64,000 nucleotides of DNA from Haliclona indistincta. Its lineage: Eukaryota > Porifera > Demospongiae > Haplosclerida > Chalinidae. The notes under the pieces were generated by a model that was given only the letters and a program-made list of their open reading frames with translations, was not told the origin of the DNA and did no database searches. Both the position numbers and the translations under genes were made by a program. The DNA is taken from positions 7,119,422-7,183,421 of the forward strand of contig OZ024790.1 of NCBI GenBank assembly GCA_964017065.1, written 5' to 3'. This document shows, one piece after another, positions 55,301-64,000 of the stretch. The first letter of the stretch is position 1; the number at the start of each line of letters is the position of its first letter.

Positions 55301-58300
55301 GTACACTGCCAAAGACTAATCTTGGCAAGGACTGGCTCATAGGCAGTCTTTGTTAGTGTAAGTGATCTTTTCATAAATCATGTATGGTCAGACCCAAGGT
55401 GCCAAGAGCTGACCCTTGCATATTGAGCTACATGCAGTGTATATAGCTTGGCAGTACTATAACTAGTACATTCATGGAATGGCAGGGGCGAGCCTGAGCA
55501 TTGATGTAATTTAGCCTCGTTAGTGTATAGTTGTGTATGACTTATAATTATTTGCACCAGGTTATGTGGTGAGTCCAGATTTTATTAGATAAGTCTGTTT
55601 CTATTATGTCACTGTGACCAGTTTCACCACAGCAATAATGTATTAATTTTAACAACGCTAATGGGTGGTGAATAGAATCAGTGCAGTTTAATAGTTTGGT
55701 TATGTTCAGATATGGTGATGGAAGGAGGAGAGAAGAAAGGTAATGATTTATGTCCTGCACAACTAAAGAACAATCCATTTTTCTACATATGCACAACAGT
55801 AAGCCCTCTGCTCTTGTATTCCCGTTGTCGCTCCAGTCGTAGAGCTCTGTGATCAGGTGAATCTGCTGCTCGTTGTCGCTTCCTGGAAGTACTCTTACCT
55901 TGTAGAAGTCGATCCAGGCGTCTCCAATGCGCTTTGAATCGCGCCACGTGAGGATTACATCATGGGGCGCGGTCAATGTGTATGCGCACGTGACTTCTCG
56001 GGAACATAGGGAGGACAAACGCACCACGCGGCCAGATACATACATACATATATACAAACATTCCCCGCCACGTGGGACGTACATCACCATCAATGTGGGG
56101 CTCGCTCAGGCTCGCCCCAATTATTATCCACAGTGTAGCCAATTTTTTAAATGCCCTATATGGTACTATCTAAAGGTAAATTTATCATAATAATTATTCT
56201 TGCTATGCGGTATAATTATTATGAATCATGCTAGAAATAGCTGTGTTACTGTGTTACTCAGCTGCGTCACTCAGCTGTGTTACTCAGCTGTGTTACTGTC
56301 TTACTCAGCTGTGTTACTGTGTTACTCAGCTGTGTTACTGTGCTACTCAGCTGTGTTACTGTGTCACTCAGCTGTGTTACTGTGTTACTCAGCTGTGTTA
56401 CTGTCTTACTCAGCTGTGTTACTGTGTTACTCAGCTGTGTTACTGTGTTACTCAGCTGTGTTACTGTGTTACTCAGCTGTGTTACTGTGTTACTCAGCTG
56501 TGTTACTGTGTCACTCAGCTGTGTTACTGTCTTACTCAGCTGTGTTACTGTGTTACTCAGCTGTGTTACTGTGTTACTCAGCTGTGTTACTGTGTTACTC
56601 AGCTGTGTTACTGTGTTACTCAGCTGTGTTACTCAGCTGTGTTACTCAGCTGTGTTACTGTGTTACTCAGCTGTGTTACTGTGTTACTCAGCTGTGTTAC
56701 TGTGTTACTCAGCTGTGTTACTGTGTTACTCAGCTGTGTTACTGTGTTACTCAGCTGTGTTACTGTGTTACTCAGCTGTGTTACTGTGTTACTCAGCTGT
56801 GTTACTGTGTGTTACTCAGCTGTGTCACTGTGTTACTCAGCTGTGTCATTACTCAGCTGTGTTACTGTGTCACTCAGCTGTGTTACTGTGTCACTCAGCT
56901 GTGTTACTCAGCTGTGTTACTGTGTCACTCAGCTGTGTTACTCAGCTGTGTTACTGTGTCACTCAGCTGTGTTACTGTGTCACTCAGCTGTGTCATCACT
57001 CAGCTGTGTTACTGTGTCACTCAGCTGTGTTACTGTGTTACTCAGCTGTGTTACTCAGCTGTGTTACTCAGCTGTGTTACTGTGTTACTCAGCTGTGTTA
57101 CTGTGTTACTCAGCTGTGTTACTGTGTTACTCAGCTGTGTTACTGTGTTACTCAGCTGTGTTACTGTGTTACTCAGCTGTGTTACTGTGTTACTCAGCTG
57201 TGTTACTGTGTGTTACTCAGCTGTGTCACTGTGTTACTCAGCTGTGTCATTACTCAGCTGTGTTACTGTGTCACTCAGCTGTGTTACTGTGTCACTCAGC
57301 TGTGTCATCACTCAGCTGTGTTACTGTGTCACTCAGCTGTGTTACTGTGTTACTCAGCTGTGTTACTCAGCTGTGTTACTCAGCTGTGTTACTGTGTTAC
57401 TCAGCTGTGTTACTGTGTGTTACTCAGCTGTGTCACTGTGTTACTCAGCTGTGTCATTACTCAGCTGTGTTACTGTGTCACTCAGCTGTGTTACTGTGTC
57501 ACTCAGCTGTGTTACTGTGTCACTCAGCTGTGTTACTCAGCTGTGTTACTGTGTCACTCAGCTGTGTTACTGTGCTACTCAGCTGTGTTACTGTGTTACT
57601 CAGCTGTGTTACTGTGCTACTCAGCTGTGTTACTGTGCTACTCAGCTGTGTTACTGTGTTACTCAGCTGTGTTACTGTGTTACTCAGCTGTGTTACTGTG
57701 TTACTCAGCTGTGTTACTGTGCTACTCAGCTGTGTTACTGTGCTACTCAGCTGTGTTACTGTGCTACTCAGCTGTGTTACTGTGTTACTCAGCTGTGTTA
57801 CTGTGTTACTCAGCTGTGTTACTGTGCTACTCAGCTGTGTTACTGTGCTACTCAGCTGTGTTACTGTGTTACTCAGCTGTGTTACTGTGCTACTCAGCTG
57901 TGTTACTGTGCTACTCAGCTGTGTTACTGTGCTACTCAGCTGTGTTACTGTGCTACTCAGCTGTGTTACTGTGCTACTCAGCTGTGTTACTGTGCTACTC
58001 AGCTGTGTTACTGTGTTACTCAGCTGTGTTACTGTGTTACTTGACCTTTTCAGGTGGTCAGCAGTGACCTATGCTATCTACTATCTATAAGTGAAACTAC
58101 CAGCTACCACAGTGTTGTGACAGGCAGCTGGTTGTTTTCCTTTGTAGAGATAAACTGACAGTAGTGCATTGTCTGTAGGACTTCCCATAATATTCTTTCC
58201 ACTACAATTCATCTAAAACTATTTGTTTGCCACCTTGATAACATATACACATGTAAATGTAATATTCAATATTATAATTTCTTTGCTAACAGGTACACTT

Positions 58301-58598
58301 TGTTCATGCTGACAATTGCTTGATACCAAAGTTCCTCTTACTAGAAATAATTCAGTTTGATCTACCTCGACCAGACTACATTCTGGTTGATGACTACTGG
58401 ATGTCGTTTGTGCTCTCACACCACCTGAAGACTCCATTGTGGAAGTTTCAAGCTCGTGACATATTTCAGTCCACACCATGTGCGGAGGATGAGAGCATTG
58501 CCCTGTACTACAACAAGGACGTGCAAGAACAGCGAGTGGACTTCTACATCTACCACATGAGAGAGGGCTGGCCGGCTAGTGCTCCACTCAGCTTTTAA
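52335..58598 (+). CDS. Two-domain glycosyltransferase (GT-B-like N-terminus, GT2 C-terminus)
   Basis: Exon 1 52335-53816, exon 2 58293-58598, separated by a 4.5-kb GT-AG intron; 595 residues. Residues 1-320 resemble a GT4-like, GT-B transferase (VGFLHQVPRNTYKWYPDLERL, KRVLFIGEFLRNYQAL, FDAAASTTAIECIGRNTPLIVNRLPALEEYLG, the nucleotide-sugar site pattern). Residues 340-595 are a GT2 domain: FDMTIVICSYKRVYNLQHLLECFKNQDY, EIILWNNND and ILLICDDDVVPKP with the metal-binding DDD, continuing in exon 2 with VHFVHADNCLIPKFLL and VDDYWMSFVLSHH. Its only intron contains a 1.8 kb minisatellite. The start at 52335 could be MESS three codons on. Probably adds amino or other sugars to a glycan made by this cluster. 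Confidence 0.82.
53817..56227. other. 5' half of the glycosyltransferase intron
   Basis: AT-rich. An imperfect inverted repeat lies at 55080-55128 and 55218-55262 (GGGAAGGAGTGGCCAACT..CCATCCTCTAT against ATAGAGGATGGTTACACTAGTTAGCCGCTCCTTCCC), perhaps an old MITE. On the minus strand about 55900-56008 reads CAYTLTAPHDVILTWRDSKRIGDAWIDFYK followed by a GTAAGA donor, an exon-like piece I cannot assign to a gene. Confidence 0.4.
56236..58043 (+). repeat. 1.8-kb minisatellite, 21-bp unit
   Basis: About 85 units of CTCAGCTGTGTTACTGTGTTA with variants (CAC for TAC, GCTAC, a 13-bp short form CTCAGCTGTGTTA and a 23-bp form). Higher-order patterns are visible, since blocks near 56810-57060 and 57200-57360 repeat with the same variant order. 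Because 21 is a multiple of 3 and the unit has no stop, all three plus frames stay open for about 600 codons; these are not genes. It lies in the glycosyltransferase intron, about 250 bp before exon 2. Confidence 0.95.
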
Positions 58599-58765
58599 AA
58601 ACTTCTGCTACCACAAAATTGCATCCACACACACGCATTAATTTTATTATTCTCCTCATTTCCTTGTATAATGGCTTCTTAATTATTTAATAATAGTTAA
58701 TTCTAGACAAAAATTATTACTCGTCTCGCGCGAGGACTCGCCCCCATGTTCAGAGGCCATGCCAA

Positions 58766-59551
58766 ATGGAATGTCTACGGCGAGTGTATTGGTGGGTTCT
58801 GTCGAGAATCAGGCTTGCTCTCCCGTGCGCAAGGCGGTCCTTCACTGTGCTGAGTTCCGGGAGATCAGGATCCTCGTTTCTAGTCCAACTTTTAGCATGT
58901 CACAACCGCATCACGTGCCATGGGGAACTGTTGAACAGAGAATGTCTGCAGGAACGCAGCTTGATGCAGGCAGACGAGAATTATTTGATTGATTACATTT
59001 CTGGAAGCTTGCTCTCGGCCAAGTTCTGGCGTCCGTGCACTGGTTTCAAACTGTTTAACGAGCAGTTGGAATATTGTAAGCTGCCTTTAGGAGCATTGTT
59101 GAGAAAGCTGCATCATCCCTCAGTGATAGTGCTGTACCGAGAGAACCTATTGGAAACGTTTGTTTCGCTTAAGATTGCCTTTCAAAACGACATCTGGTAC
59201 TCTGAATCAACTGTCAACAAGGTGCAAATCGAGGTAAACTGGGAGGAGTTTCATGCCTACATGATTACTGAACGAACGCGATGGAAGCAAAGCATGTCAC
59301 AAATACCGCCTGCAAGCAACTGGCTGTTGATATCATATGAAGAACTCATACTCAATCGAACCAATGTCACTAGAAACATATTTTCACTTTTGGGCCTAGC
59401 CTCATTCCCATGTTCCACTTCCTCTAAGAGACAGAACCCCATGCCGCTCAGAGAAAAAGTGACCAATTATGATGAAATTATGGACAAGACAGATGAGGCT
59501 AGACTTTCAATATGTTTGACAGAGAAGTGGCTGAAGAGCTTTGTGTTATAA
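58766..59551 (+). CDS. PAPS-dependent carbohydrate sulfotransferase-like protein
   Basis: Intronless, 261 residues, start MECLRRVYWWVLSRIRLALP. The P-loop RSFTVLSSGRSGSSFLVQLL (26-45) is the 5'-phosphosulfate-binding loop, and VIVLYRENLLETFVSLKIA holds the Arg...Ser of the 3'-phosphate-binding motif. NWLLISYEELI and the RxNP-like end (SKRQNPMPLREKVTNYDE) fit the sulfotransferase fold as in Stf0 or GlcNAc-6-O types. It sits 167 bp downstream of the glycosyltransferase in the same direction. It would sulfate the cluster's glycan; the acceptor is inferred. The N-terminus may be a weak signal anchor. Confidence 0.82.
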   Translation: MECLRRVYWWVLSRIRLALPCARRSFTVLSSGRSGSSFLVQLLACHNRITCHGELLNRECLQERSLMQADENYLIDYISGSLLSAKFWRPCTGFKLFNEQLEYCKLPLGALLRKLHHPSVIVLYRENLLETFVSLKIAFQNDIWYSESTVNKVQIEVNWEEFHAYMITERTRWKQSMSQIPPASNWLLISYEELILNRTNVTRNIFSLLGLASFPCSTSSKRQNPMPLREKVTNYDEIMDKTDEARLSICLTEKWLKSFVL

Positions 59552-59586
59552 AATTTTAATAATGTACATCAGATTCTCTAGTCCCG

Positions 59587-59769
59587 CGGGCCAGACCTGA
59601 CGTTTAGTGTAAGGTCTGCCTGGTGACTCATTACTGCGTTAATTGCACATATTCACGTGAGCTCTGCAATCTGATTGGGGCTTCAAAATCTTGACGTTGC
59701 ACACGAAAACCTGTCGGGATTCTCATCGCACTCTAATCCAAAACTCCGTCTTTCGGAAGGTCTGGCCCG
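59587..59769. mobile_element. MITE with CGGGCCAGACCT termini, copy 1
   Basis: Begins CGGGCCAGACCTGACG and ends AGGTCTGGCCCG. About 85% like a second copy at 62110-62293. Both are followed by related flanking DNA (GTGAGACTAATGTAC...), so the two may have been spread by segmental duplication rather than by transposition. No clear target site duplication. Confidence 0.65.
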
Positions 59770-60099
59770 TGAGACTAATGTACTTCTTTTTCAAAAAATG
59801 TACTTGTTCGGCATAGAAATGCGGTTTCCACAATACAAAATAAACGTATTAATAGCATGAATGCTAATTTTGAGATAGAAAATGGTTATAGTGAAATTAT
59901 ATAGAAGGAGAGAGAAGTCTTAGCTGCATCAGTCATGGAAGATGGAAAGAACGACATGGAATAAGCATGAGTATGACAGAAAAGGGGCTGAAGAGATTAA
60001 GATTGTTGTGGAAAGGAGGAACAGGAAGTAAATACATTAATTGTATTTTAGTTTCATCAGTCGAGAGAAATTCTACAAGATGAGTGAGCTTGTGTCAGT

Positions 60100-60490
60100 G
60101 TCCATTGCAGGAGTGCAGTCGAGTCACATGAGTGGATCATGAATAATTTTACTGATAAGGACATAAAATTAAGGCGTGGTCTGAGAGCACGTGTTATTTT
60201 TTGAGCGGGATGGAAGAGTAAGAGGAGAAACGAAAGCGCACCGTTAGCGAGCGAGAGGAGGAGGACGATGGAACGCTGGTCGGTCCTCTTCCTGTGGAGC
60301 ACAGTGCTGATGATATGCAAGCAGCTAAGAAAGTGAAACGTGAGAGCTAAACCCAGTCAGTCAATCACAGCTAAAGCCCCTCTCTCTTAGGACTGCGAGT
60401 GCCCTACGAGAGAGTCTACCTGGAGAACCTTCCCTCAGCTACCTCGTACGAGAGAAGCTACATGCATCGCGACGTGGTTTGCACAAAGTA
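60100..60490 (+). pseudogene. Third decayed ARSA/PPWD1 promoter with PPWD1 exons 1-2
   Basis: An ARSA 5' remnant (GTCCATTGCAGGAGTGCAGTCGAGTCACATGAG) is followed by the GGCGTGGTC...GCACGTG promoter and PPWD1 exon 1 from ATG 60210. The fourth codon is already a stop (ATGGAAGAGTAA). Exon 2 (60392-60490) has extra bases (GACTGCGAGTGCCC) and lacks the codons between GACGTG and GTTTGCAC. Confidence 0.82.
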
Positions 60491-60530
60491 AGTGAGAGGG
60501 AGAAAGAGGAGTGTGTGAGTAGTCTCGCGA

Positions 60531-60842
60531 CGTAGCTGGTAGTTTCACTTATAGGATAGTACAGAGGTTTCATAACTTCTTGCAAGGAAGATTTGAGTGT
60601 AAAGCGTCACCTTGCAGTCACTAATGTGTCAAGTCACTGGTATTTATTCACACAATGGAGCATGATCAAAGTCTTGTTGGCATTTTAACGCATTAGTGCT
60701 CCACGCTTTACGGTCTACACTCTACGGTTTGCGCTTTACCCTTGCAAGAAGTAATAAAACTGCTGTAGATAGCATAGGTCACTGCTGACCACCTGAAAAG
60801 GTGAAGTAACACAGCTGAGTAACACAGTACAGTTCCGTGGTT
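60531..60842 (-). repeat. Inverted copy of the minisatellite's right flank, split by a MITE
   Basis: 60531-60561 and 60766-60842 together are the reverse complement of about 58021-58112 (GTAGCTGGTAGTTTCACTTATA, then GATAGCATAGGTCACTGCTG and AACACAGCTGAGTAACACAG). At 58068-58086 the same site is unoccupied. Confidence 0.85.
60562..60765. mobile_element. TA-flanked MITE of 204 bp (CAGYRGTTTTATTACTTCTT family)
   Basis: Left end CAGAGGTTTCATAACTTCTT, right end AAGAAGTAATAAAACTGCTG, TA on both sides (60560-60561, 60766-60767). The empty site near 58077 (GATAGTAGATAG) confirms a duplicated TA. Interior subterminal blocks GTGTAAAGCGTCACCTTGCA and CGCTTTACGGTCTACACTCT. Mariner-type by target site. 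Confidence 0.88.
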
Positions 60843-60845
60843 GTA

Positions 60846-61049
60846 TAGCGGTTTTATTACTCCTTGCAAGGAAGATTTGAGTGTAAAGCGTCACCTTGCA
60901 GTCACTAATGTGTCAAATCACTGGTATTTATTCACACAATGGAGTATGATCAAAGACTTAATCGCATTTTAATGCATTAGTGCTCCACGCTTTACGGTCT
61001 ACGCTCTACGGTTTACGCTTTACCATTGCAAGAAGTAATAAAATCGCTG
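60846..61049. mobile_element. TA-flanked MITE of 204 bp, second copy
   Basis: Same length and about 93% like the copy at 60562. Ends TAGCGGTTTTATTACTCCTT and AAGAAGTAATAAAATCGCTG, TA flanks at 60844-60845 and 61050-61051. Confidence 0.85.
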
Positions 61050-61333
61050 TACTGTACCTCCCAGTTACCACGCCCACTTACAAGCAAGCTGAAATGGTTG
61101 CCTGAAAAAACACTCATAGAATCGCGCTTGTTGGTTTGGTTGAACAAAGCGCTGCATATCCAGTTAGAGCAAAGACTGCACTTCGTCTTGAACAAAAACG
61201 GTGGCTATACGCGCTACCATAGTGCGTTACGAAGTAACGAGCAGCTTCGTCGACTAAGAAATCGAAAATCTCGTTGTGGGCACTCTGTAGCATGACTAGA
61301 CTTGGCATGCAGCTAGGCAGCTTAGTTATCTAG

Positions 61334-61740
61334 GGACAGACGGATAATTTTTTCGATATCAGCTTTAGAAAGCACTTCACAAATCGGGAAGCATGTGACA
61401 TTAATTTTTACCATTCTCTATTTGATGAAGATATCGATGCGGATCTGGAAAAGATGGAAGTAGACATCACCTTAATACAAGAAAGTATAGAGAACATGGA
61501 CGTCGACATTGATGTAGATGGTAATTTTTACACCCTAATACAAACGTGCACTATAATAATGCTACATTGTACCGTTTTTTAGACGACAACATGGACACAG
61601 AAGACGATATTGACGGTAATTTTTAGACGAGAACATGGACATAGATATAGACGGTAATTTTTGCACCCTAATACAAACGTGCACTATAATATTATGTTAC
61701 ATTTTACTGTTTTTTAGATGAGAACATGGACATACAATAA
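61334..61740 (+). CDS. Candidate small acidic protein with repeated mini-exons
   Basis: After an acceptor-like TTATCTAG at 61333 a frame reads GQTDNFFDISFRKHFTNREACDINFY and continues to ESIENMDVDIDVD (to 61520, phase 1). A 62-bp intron GTAATT...TTTTTTAG follows, then mini-exons of 33 bp (61583-61615, DDNMDTEDDID) and 27 bp (61627-61653, DENMDIDID), a 64-bp intron closely resembling the first, and a last unit DENMDIQ-stop (61718-61740). All borders are in phase 1 with GT/AG, and the two introns share ACCCTAATACAAACGTGCAC. Between the two mini-exons only 11 bp (GTAATTTTTAG) remain, too short for splicing. I cannot name a family. May be a decaying gene; the 5' exons are not found. Confidence 0.35.
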
Positions 61741-62109
61741 AAGGTAATTTTCCCATTTGTATTAGTGCACTACGCTACATTTTACCAATTATTTGTATGT
61801 ATTAGGACATGAGATATAGAGAGAACTATTTAATCACCGTAGTAAAGGAGAAAGAGGTCGGATGAGAGCTCCCCATGATGAGTTTACAATAGAGAGATAT
61901 ATTCAAATTTTTTATTATCACTGCACAGTCATATTTAATCAAAATTATAAAACTAATTTTATTTGTGAAGTTGTGCAATAGATAACGATAATCAGTATCC
62001 GGTCTAAATCAACAAATTTAGTGAAACTCGACTCAGTAATTGTTTATAAAATTAATGGTAATGATTTCCAGACAACTTATGATTAGGAGGTAACGACCAA
62101 GGTATATAG

Positions 62110-62293
62110 CGGGCCAGACCTGACTTATTTTAGTGTAAGGTCGGGTGACTCATTACTGTGTTAATTGCACATCTTCACGTGACCTCTGCAATCTGATTGG
62201 TGGGCATCAAAATCTTGACGCTGCACACGAAAACCTGTCGGGATTCTCATCGCTCTCTAATCCAAAACTCCGCCTTTTGGAAGGTCTGCCCCG
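62110..62293. mobile_element. MITE with CGGGCCAGACCT termini, copy 2
   Basis: CGGGCCAGACCTGACTTA at the left and AGGTCTGCCCCG at the right. The interior has ATCTTCACGTGA and ACACGAAAACCTGTCGGGAT shared with copy 1. Confidence 0.65.
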
Positions 62294-62344
62294 TGAGACT
62301 AATGTACATCTTCGTCAAAAATGTACCTGTTCGGCATTGAATTA

Positions 62345-62889
62345 GAGTTTTCAATTTTTTGGCAATGCAATAAGCAGAACTAAAATTATAGCATGATTGC
62401 TAATTTTGGGATAGAAATAATTATGGTGAAATTATAATAGAAGGAGAGAGAAATCAGTCATGGAAGATGGAAAGAATGACATGGAGTAAGTTAGCATGAG
62501 CATGACATGAGAGAAAGGGGTTTGAGAGATTAAGATTGTTGTAATGGTGTGAACATTAATGGAAAGGAGGAGGAACAGGAATTTGATTGTATAGCAAATG
62601 ATTTTTAGTTTCAAACAGTAAAATCAGTCGAGAGAAATTCTACAAGATGAGTGAGCTTGTGTCACAGAATCTATTACACTCATGCAATAAAACAATCACA
62701 CACTAAGATGTAGGAAAAAAAGAACAAGATGTGCACTAAGATGTAATACACTGCTGCAAGAAGCCAAGAACAGCTAAGCAACAACTGCAATAGCAGTACA
62801 AGTGCACATGAGTAGGTCATGAATAATTTTACTGATTGACGTAAAATTAAGGCGTGGTCTGTGAGCACGTGTTATGTTTTGAGCGGGAG
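62345..62889. promoter_or_regulatory. Upstream region and promoter of the intact PPWD1
   Basis: Homologous to 59850-60209 in order (AGAAGGAGAGAGAA, CATGGAAGATGGAAAGAA-GACATGGA, GAGAAATTCTACAAGATGAGTGAGCTTGTGTCA), so the segment was duplicated. Near the gene it contains AAGGCGTGGTCTGTGAGCACGTG, kept in all four copies, and a remnant of the ARSA 5' end (AGCAGTACAAGTGCACATGAGTAG). Confidence 0.6.
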
Positions 62890-63533
62890 ATGGAAGAGCA
62901 AGAACAGAAACTAAAGCGCACCGTTAGCGAGCGAGAAGAGGAGGACGATGGAACGCTGGTCGGTCCTCTTCCTGTGGAGCACAGTGCTGATGATATGCAA
63001 GCAGCTAAGAAAGTGAAACGTGAGATCTAAACCCAGTCAGACTAGTCAGTCAATCACAGCTAGACCCCCTCTCTCTTAGGACTGCCCTACGAGAGAGTCT
63101 ATCTGGAGAACCTACCCTCAGCTACCTCGTACGAGAAGAGCTACATGCATCGCGACGTGGTGACGCATGTGGTTTGCACGAAGTGAGTGAGAGGGAAAAA
63201 GAGGAGTATGTGTGAGAGAGAGCTCTGTTTCTATAGGACTGAGTTCATAGTCACTGCTAGCTGCGATGGACATGTCAAATTCTGGAAGAAGCAGCCTGAG
63301 GGTATTGAGTTTGTCAAGCACATTCGAGCACACATGGGTAGGTGGTGGATGTGTTAAACTCCACCCAAAACCACACCCTCTCAATGTAGGCAAGATAGAG
63401 AGCATGGCTGCGAGTTGTGATGGGTTCCTCTTGAGCACAACCTCAGACGACAAGAGTTTGAAGATATTCGATGTCATCAACTTTGGTAAGAAGCTGCACC
63501 AACACTGCTCTCTCACTCTCTACCTCCCTCTCT

Positions 63534-63565
<32 letters not shown>

Positions 63566-64000
63566 CCCCTCTCTCTCTTTCTCTGCTCAGATATGATCAA
63601 CATGTTTCGTCTCAAGTATCAGCCTAGTCACTGTGAATGGATCTATTCCGGTGGATCAGCAACACCAGCTGTAGCATGGTTAGTTAGTCCTTCCTCGCTC
63701 TGCACTCATCCCCTCTCTTTCTCTCTCAGTGCAGTGAAGGACTCTCCAGAAATCTATGTTTACGACGGCAGAGGAGACAGCAAAGAGATTGCATTCATCG
63801 GAAACATTCATTCATCACCTCTCGTACTATTAAAGGTCCTACAAAAAAAAAGAACTTAGAGAGAGGAAGAGAGTGAATAGTTATAATCACCTTTCCTGTT
63901 GCATGCTGTTCTGTTTGACTTTAGTCCTGTTTTTGCCTATTTCTTGGAATGGTTGTTCAGTTGTTTTTTCTTCTTCACAGTATAACAGTCCTTATGACGT
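62890..64000 (+). CDS. PPWD1: Peptidylprolyl isomerase domain and WD repeat-containing protein 1 (5' part)
   Basis: PPWD1 is a spliceosome-associated cyclophilin with N-terminal WD40 repeats. ATG 62890 gives [43 protein letters not shown]; exon 2 continues [35 protein letters not shown]. Then [87 protein letters not shown] and [29 protein letters not shown], matching the human protein residue by residue in long blocks. The last visible exon starts YNSPYDV at the window edge. The cyclophilin part lies beyond. This is the only intact copy; relics are at 43.4, 46.3/47.5 and 60.2 kb. Confidence 0.93.
63519..63585 (+). repeat. (CT)n tract at a PPWD1 acceptor
   Basis: CT-rich run in the short intron before the exon [11 protein letters not shown], ending CTGCTCAG. 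Confidence 0.85.

Noticed and set aside
55548..56093. 181-codon minus-strand frame as a gene
   Set aside because: Only a piece of about 30 codons looks exon-like and ends at a donor; the rest is intronic in character, and no family match is recognised.
56236..58043. CRISPR-like regular repeat
   Set aside because: Units are contiguous without unique spacers, and the genome is eukaryotic.
56200..58090. Three overlapping open frames of 596-620 codons
   Set aside because: They are the three frames of a 21-bp minisatellite without stop codons; no start context, domain or splice support.
49027..59551. Bacterial contamination explaining the sugar cluster
   Set aside because: The transferase gene has a spliceable intron carrying a eukaryote-type minisatellite, a piece of which recurs near 60.8 kb, and animal gene relics flank the cluster on both sides.
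61616..61626. 11-bp intron in the acidic mini-exon array
   Set aside because: Has GT and AG ends but is far below any spliceable length; treated as a collapsed intron.

Overview
The window reads as nuclear DNA of an early-branching animal, most probably a demosponge. Genes are tightly packed and rich in short GT-AG introns, many neighbours are head-to-head with 150-400 bp between starts, and the gene set is animal-like: FARSA, GAK, RAD23, WDR83, COA7, a Tctex-type dynein light chain, COMMD9, arylsulfatase A and PPWD1. The species is inferred, not shown. CT/GA and ACTC microsatellites are abundant and often run straight into 3' splice sites.

Region 1 (1-25.2 kb) is ordinary conserved gene space. 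It holds the 3' end of a tail-anchored protein gene, FARSA(-), GAK(+), a head-to-head pair of beta-trefoil/Pro-rich genes (- and +), RAD23(-) and WDR83(+). RAD23 carries a nested pair of non-autonomous DNA transposons.

Region 2 (25.2-40 kb) is a recent tandem-duplication zone built from WDR83 3' end, COA7(-), a two-exon gene and the 5' end of the Tctex gene. The two-exon gene encodes a von Willebrand A domain (split by a long insertion), a papain-like cysteine protease domain and a C-terminal zinc ribbon. There are three full copies (27474, 31405, 36185) and three broken ones. A block of 4,780 bp is repeated head-to-tail with no difference noticed. A Ty3/gypsy remnant and a likely LTR lie directly upstream of the first full copy. 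I consider this family the least explained system in the window.

Region 3 (40-49 kb) holds the Tctex-type gene, COMMD9(-) and two arylsulfatase A copies(-), one frameshifted. Each is head-to-head with a decayed PPWD1 5' end, followed by a retroelement relic and a 1.13 kb fold-back element.

Region 4 (49-59.6 kb) is a compact carbohydrate cluster: a GT2-like/GH5-like fusion(+), a DegT-type sugar aminotransferase(-), a two-domain glycosyltransferase(+) and a PAPS-type sulfotransferase(+). Three of the four are intronless, unlike their neighbours, and the aminotransferase and glycosyltransferase share a 151 bp divergent promoter. The set suggests synthesis of an amino-sugar-containing, sulfated glycan and possible horizontal acquisition. 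The single intron of the glycosyltransferase holds a 1.8 kb 21-bp minisatellite.

Region 5 (59.6-64 kb) holds MITEs, a third ARSA/PPWD1 promoter relic, a repeated acidic mini-exon array and the 5' exons of the intact PPWD1 gene, which runs off the window.
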